Shown here one piece after another: positions 21,444 to 23,352 of a DNA stretch of 23,352 nucleotides (position 1 is its first letter; each line of letters opens with the position of its first letter). The stretch lies in the NCBI GenBank assembly GCA_900546215.1, contig URCD01000028.1, positions 1 through 23,352 on the forward strand, in the 5' to 3' direction. This DNA is from an uncultured Eubacteriales bacterium (lineage in GTDB: Bacteria > Bacillota > Clostridia > Lachnospirales > Anaerotignaceae). Under the pieces are notes generated by a model. That model did no database searches, was not told the origin of the DNA, and saw only the letters and a program-made list of their open reading frames with translations. The translations under genes were made by a program, and so were the position numbers.

Positions 21444-22238
21444 TTATCTGCCTATAAACAGAGTACCTACATCCTCCCCGTCCACTACCTTTTCAATTAT
21501 GGCGGCATCGCCTCCGTCGGCTATAACCATATCCACGCCGTTTTCAGCGCACAGCTTGGCGGCGGATATTTTTGTGGCCATGCCGCCGACAGAAAATTTT
21601 GATCCGGCCCTTCCCGCCATGCTCTCTATTTCACAAGTTACCTTCTCAACTATCTTTATGCGCTTCGCATCCGGATTTTGTCTCGGGTCGCTGTCATACA
21701 GAGCGTCTATATCAGTAAGGAGTATAAGCAGGTCGGCCTTTAAAAGCGCGGCTACATTTGCCGCAAGGCGGTCGTTGTCACTGAACTCAATTTCGTATGT
21801 GGAGGTTGTGTCATTTGCATTTACAATAGGTATAATTCCCCTTGATATAAGCTCCGCAAAGGTATTTTCCGTATTGGTTCTTCGTATACCGTGCTCAAAG
21901 TCCGTTTTTGTCAGCAGTATCTGCGCTACAGTCTGTGTATATGTATTAAAAAAGCTTTGGTATATCTGCATAAGTATCGCCTGCCCCACCGCGGCAGACG
22001 CCTGCTTTTCCCTTGTAAGCTGCGGCCTTGTTTCAAAGCCCAGCCTTTTTGAGCCGACGCCGATTGCACCTGATGAGACGAGAACAACATTTTTATCCCT
22101 GTTTTTAAGGTCCGACATCATCCAGCAAAGCCTGTCTATCATTCTGAAATTGAGATTTCCGTTGGGATATGTTATTGTTGACGTTCCTACCTTAATTACT
22201 ATTGTCTTATAATCCTTAAACCTGTCCTGAATATTCAT
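21444..22238 (-). CDS. proB: Glutamate 5-kinase, short form without PUA domain
   Basis: Amino acid kinase of 264 residues that phosphorylates glutamate, the first and usually feedback-controlled step of proline synthesis. Seen are TIVIKVGTSTIT, VLVSSGAIGVGSKRLG, the glutamate-binding NDTTSTYEIEFSDNDRLAA, LLILLTDIDALYDSDPR, and GSKFSVGGMATKISAA. The C-terminal PUA domain of the roughly 365-residue E. coli and Bacillus enzymes is absent, as in a number of other bacteria; the stop is clean and the next gene starts normally, so this is not a truncation. ATG at 22238 with GAGGT 8 bases upstream; the five extra codons before it (from TTG) overlap that box. First gene of the proline block. Confidence 0.95.
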   Translation of the reverse strand: MNIQDRFKDYKTIVIKVGTSTITYPNGNLNFRMIDRLCWMMSDLKNRDKNVVLVSSGAIGVGSKRLGFETRPQLTREKQASAAVGQAILMQIYQSFFNTYTQTVAQILLTKTDFEHGIRRTNTENTFAELISRGIIPIVNANDTTSTYEIEFSDNDRLAANVAALLKADLLILLTDIDALYDSDPRQNPDAKRIKIVEKVTCEIESMAGRAGSKFSVGGMATKISAAKLCAENGVDMVIADGGDAAIIEKVVDGEDVGTLFIGR

Positions 22239-22264
22239 TGTAAAATACCTCAATCTATTGACGT

Positions 22265-22290
22265 AAAGGCGGATAAAATTATCCGCCTTT
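22265..22290 (-). terminator. Hairpin between glnS and proB, weak terminator
   Basis: Perfect inverted repeat AAAGGCGGATAA / TTATCCGCCTTT (22265-22276 with 22279-22290), 9 bases after the glnS stop. On the minus strand only TTT at the stem end and then ACGTCAATAG follow, so the T tail is poor. There is no recognisable promoter in the 26 bases left before proB, so partial read-through from glnS into the proline genes is likely. Confidence 0.6.
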
Positions 22291-22299
22291 TGCTTAAAG

Positions 22300-23352
22300 T
22301 TATTTGTTTATTTTGAATGAGCTCTTAAGCGGAACTATCCTGTTGAACACAAGTCTGTCTTCCGTTGTATCCTTAGTGTCAACGCAGAAATATCCGTTTC
22401 TCATAAACTGGAATCTGTCTCCCTTTTCAGCCTCTATTATCGATGGCTCTATCTTGCAGTTGTCCCTGATAATTACGGAGTTCTCGTTCATTATCATTTC
22501 ACCGTTAGGCTCGTCGGGGTTATCCAGCATCATGTAGTCATAAAGCCTTGCCTCGGCGCTGACGCAGTTATCGGCACATACCCAATGGAGCGTCCCCTTT
22601 ACCTTCCTTCCCTCGAAGCCTGATCCGCTTCTTGTCTCAGGGTCATAGGTACAGTGGATTTCAGTTATTACACCGTTTTCATCCTTCACAACATCTGTAC
22701 AGGTAACAAAGTAAGCGCCCTTAAGGCGTACCTCCTTGCCCGGAGCAAGACGGAAGAACTTTTTAACGGGCTCCTCCATGAAGTCCTCTCTCTCAATATA
22801 TAATTCCCTGCCGAAGGGCACAGTCCTTTTGCCCATTTCTGGATTTTCGGGGTTATTGTCTATTTCCATGAACTCAATCTGTCCTTCAGGATAGTTGGTT
22901 ATTACAACCTTAACAGGGTCAAGCACAGCCATTACAACCTTAGCCCTTGCCTTAAGGTCCTCCCTCAGGCAGTAGTCAAGCAGAGCGCTGTCAACACAGC
23001 TGTTGGCCTTTGAAACGCCTATCCTTTCGCAGAAGTCCCTTATGGCCTCCGGCGTATAGCCCCTTCTTCTAAGTCCGCTTACCGTAGGCATTCTTGGGTC
23101 GTCCCAGCCGTCAACCAGGCTGTTCTCAACAAGGGCGCGTAGCTTTCTTTTGCTCATTACCGTATTTGTAAGGTTAAGCCTTGCAAACTCAATCTGTCTA
23201 GGAGGGTTTACTGTATATCCGGCTTCCCTTACAACCCAGTCGTAAAGCGGCCTGTGATCATCAAATTCCATTGTGCAGATTGAATGTGTTATGCCCTCAA
23301 TCGCGTCCTCCAGCGGATGAGCGAAATCATACATAGGATAAATACACCATTT
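22300..23352 (-). CDS. glnS: Glutaminyl-tRNA synthetase, N-terminal part outside window
   Basis: The last 350 or so residues of GlnRS (family total about 550), which charges tRNA-Gln with glutamine. The visible part starts within the catalytic core at KWCIYPMYDFAHPLEDAIEGITHSICTMEFDDHR and has the class I KMSKS-type loop as VMSKRKL. It continues with the DPRMPTVSGLRRRGYTPEAIRDF block and the two beta-barrel anticodon-binding domains up to RNGYFCVDTKD. The open frame runs off the right edge; the internal ATG at 23334 is not the start. The HIGH motif lies outside the window. Having GlnRS along with AsnRS implies direct charging of both amide amino acids. Confidence 0.96.
   Translation of the reverse strand, partial: KWCIYPMYDFAHPLEDAIEGITHSICTMEFDDHRPLYDWVVREAGYTVNPPRQIEFARLNLTNTVMSKRKLRALVENSLVDGWDDPRMPTVSGLRRRGYTPEAIRDFCERIGVSKANSCVDSALLDYCLREDLKARAKVVMAVLDPVKVVITNYPEGQIEFMEIDNNPENPEMGKRTVPFGRELYIEREDFMEEPVKKFFRLAPGKEVRLKGAYFVTCTDVVKDENGVITEIHCTYDPETRSGSGFEGRKVKGTLHWVCADNCVSAEARLYDYMMLDNPDEPNGEMIMNENSVIIRDNCKIEPSIIEAEKGDRFQFMRNGYFCVDTKDTTEDRLVFNRIVPLKSSFKINK

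Noticed and set aside
21499..22212. Plus-strand open frame of 237 codons
   Set aside because: Antisense to proB over almost its full length; Ser/Leu/Ile-rich shadow product with no recognisable family.
21444..22238. Truncated proB pseudogene
   Set aside because: All kinase motifs are intact and the following gene starts 12 bases after a clean stop; PUA-less glutamate kinases are known.

Overview
The window reads as chromosomal DNA of a spore-forming anaerobic Firmicute of class Clostridia, probably near Lachnospirales. The support is a SpoIIM homologue beside xerD and a NUDIX gene (an order also known in Bacillus), RNase Y, QueH, a DUF1540 protein, both AsnRS and GlnRS, strong AGGAGG-type ribosome binding sites and AT-rich intergenic promoters. 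Genus and species cannot be read from the sequence. No phage, IS element, CRISPR array, tRNA or rRNA was seen. Nearly all genes lie on the minus strand; only a small Cys-rich protein gene and an MFS transporter gene are on the plus strand.

Layout from left to right. (1) 1-4560: minus-strand run of aminotransferase, asnS, NUDIX pyrophosphatase, spoIIM and xerD (xerD cut by the window start). The first three are tightly spaced; xerD has its own promoter. (2) 4564-5823: M19 dipeptidase, then a plus-strand DUF1540 gene with a bidirectional terminator. (3) 5867-7216: an iron-containing alcohol dehydrogenase-type gene behind a leader that carries a promoter, a strong intrinsic terminator and a competing antiterminator pairing. 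(4) 7230-12748: RNase Y with its own promoter and an ambiguous start codon, then RNase G and the linked TIGR03936/TIGR03960 radical-SAM pair. (5) 12798-14314: MFS drug-efflux-like transporter preceded by a 12-codon leader peptide and two hairpins, the second of which sequesters the transporter's Shine-Dalgarno sequence. (6) 14327-16251: ECF sigma factor and membrane anti-sigma-like gene, behind a likely self-regulated ECF promoter. (7) 16261-18617: MarR regulator, NMO-like flavin enzyme and 2-keto-4-pentenoate hydratase-like enzyme, controlled by tandem palindromic operators. (8) 18635-22238: proB, a small membrane protein, 5-formyl-THF cyclo-ligase, proA and queH, mostly overlapping or nearly so. 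(9) 22265-23352: the 3' part of glnS with a hairpin after it.

Much of the window is housekeeping: tRNA charging, proline synthesis, folate salvage, queuosine synthesis, RNA turnover, chromosome dimer resolution and sporulation. The parts most worth follow-up are regulatory: the translational-attenuator-like leader of the MFS gene, the transcription-attenuator-like leader of the dehydrogenase gene, and the MarR operon, whose flavoenzyme has Phe where the NMO family normally has a catalytic His.
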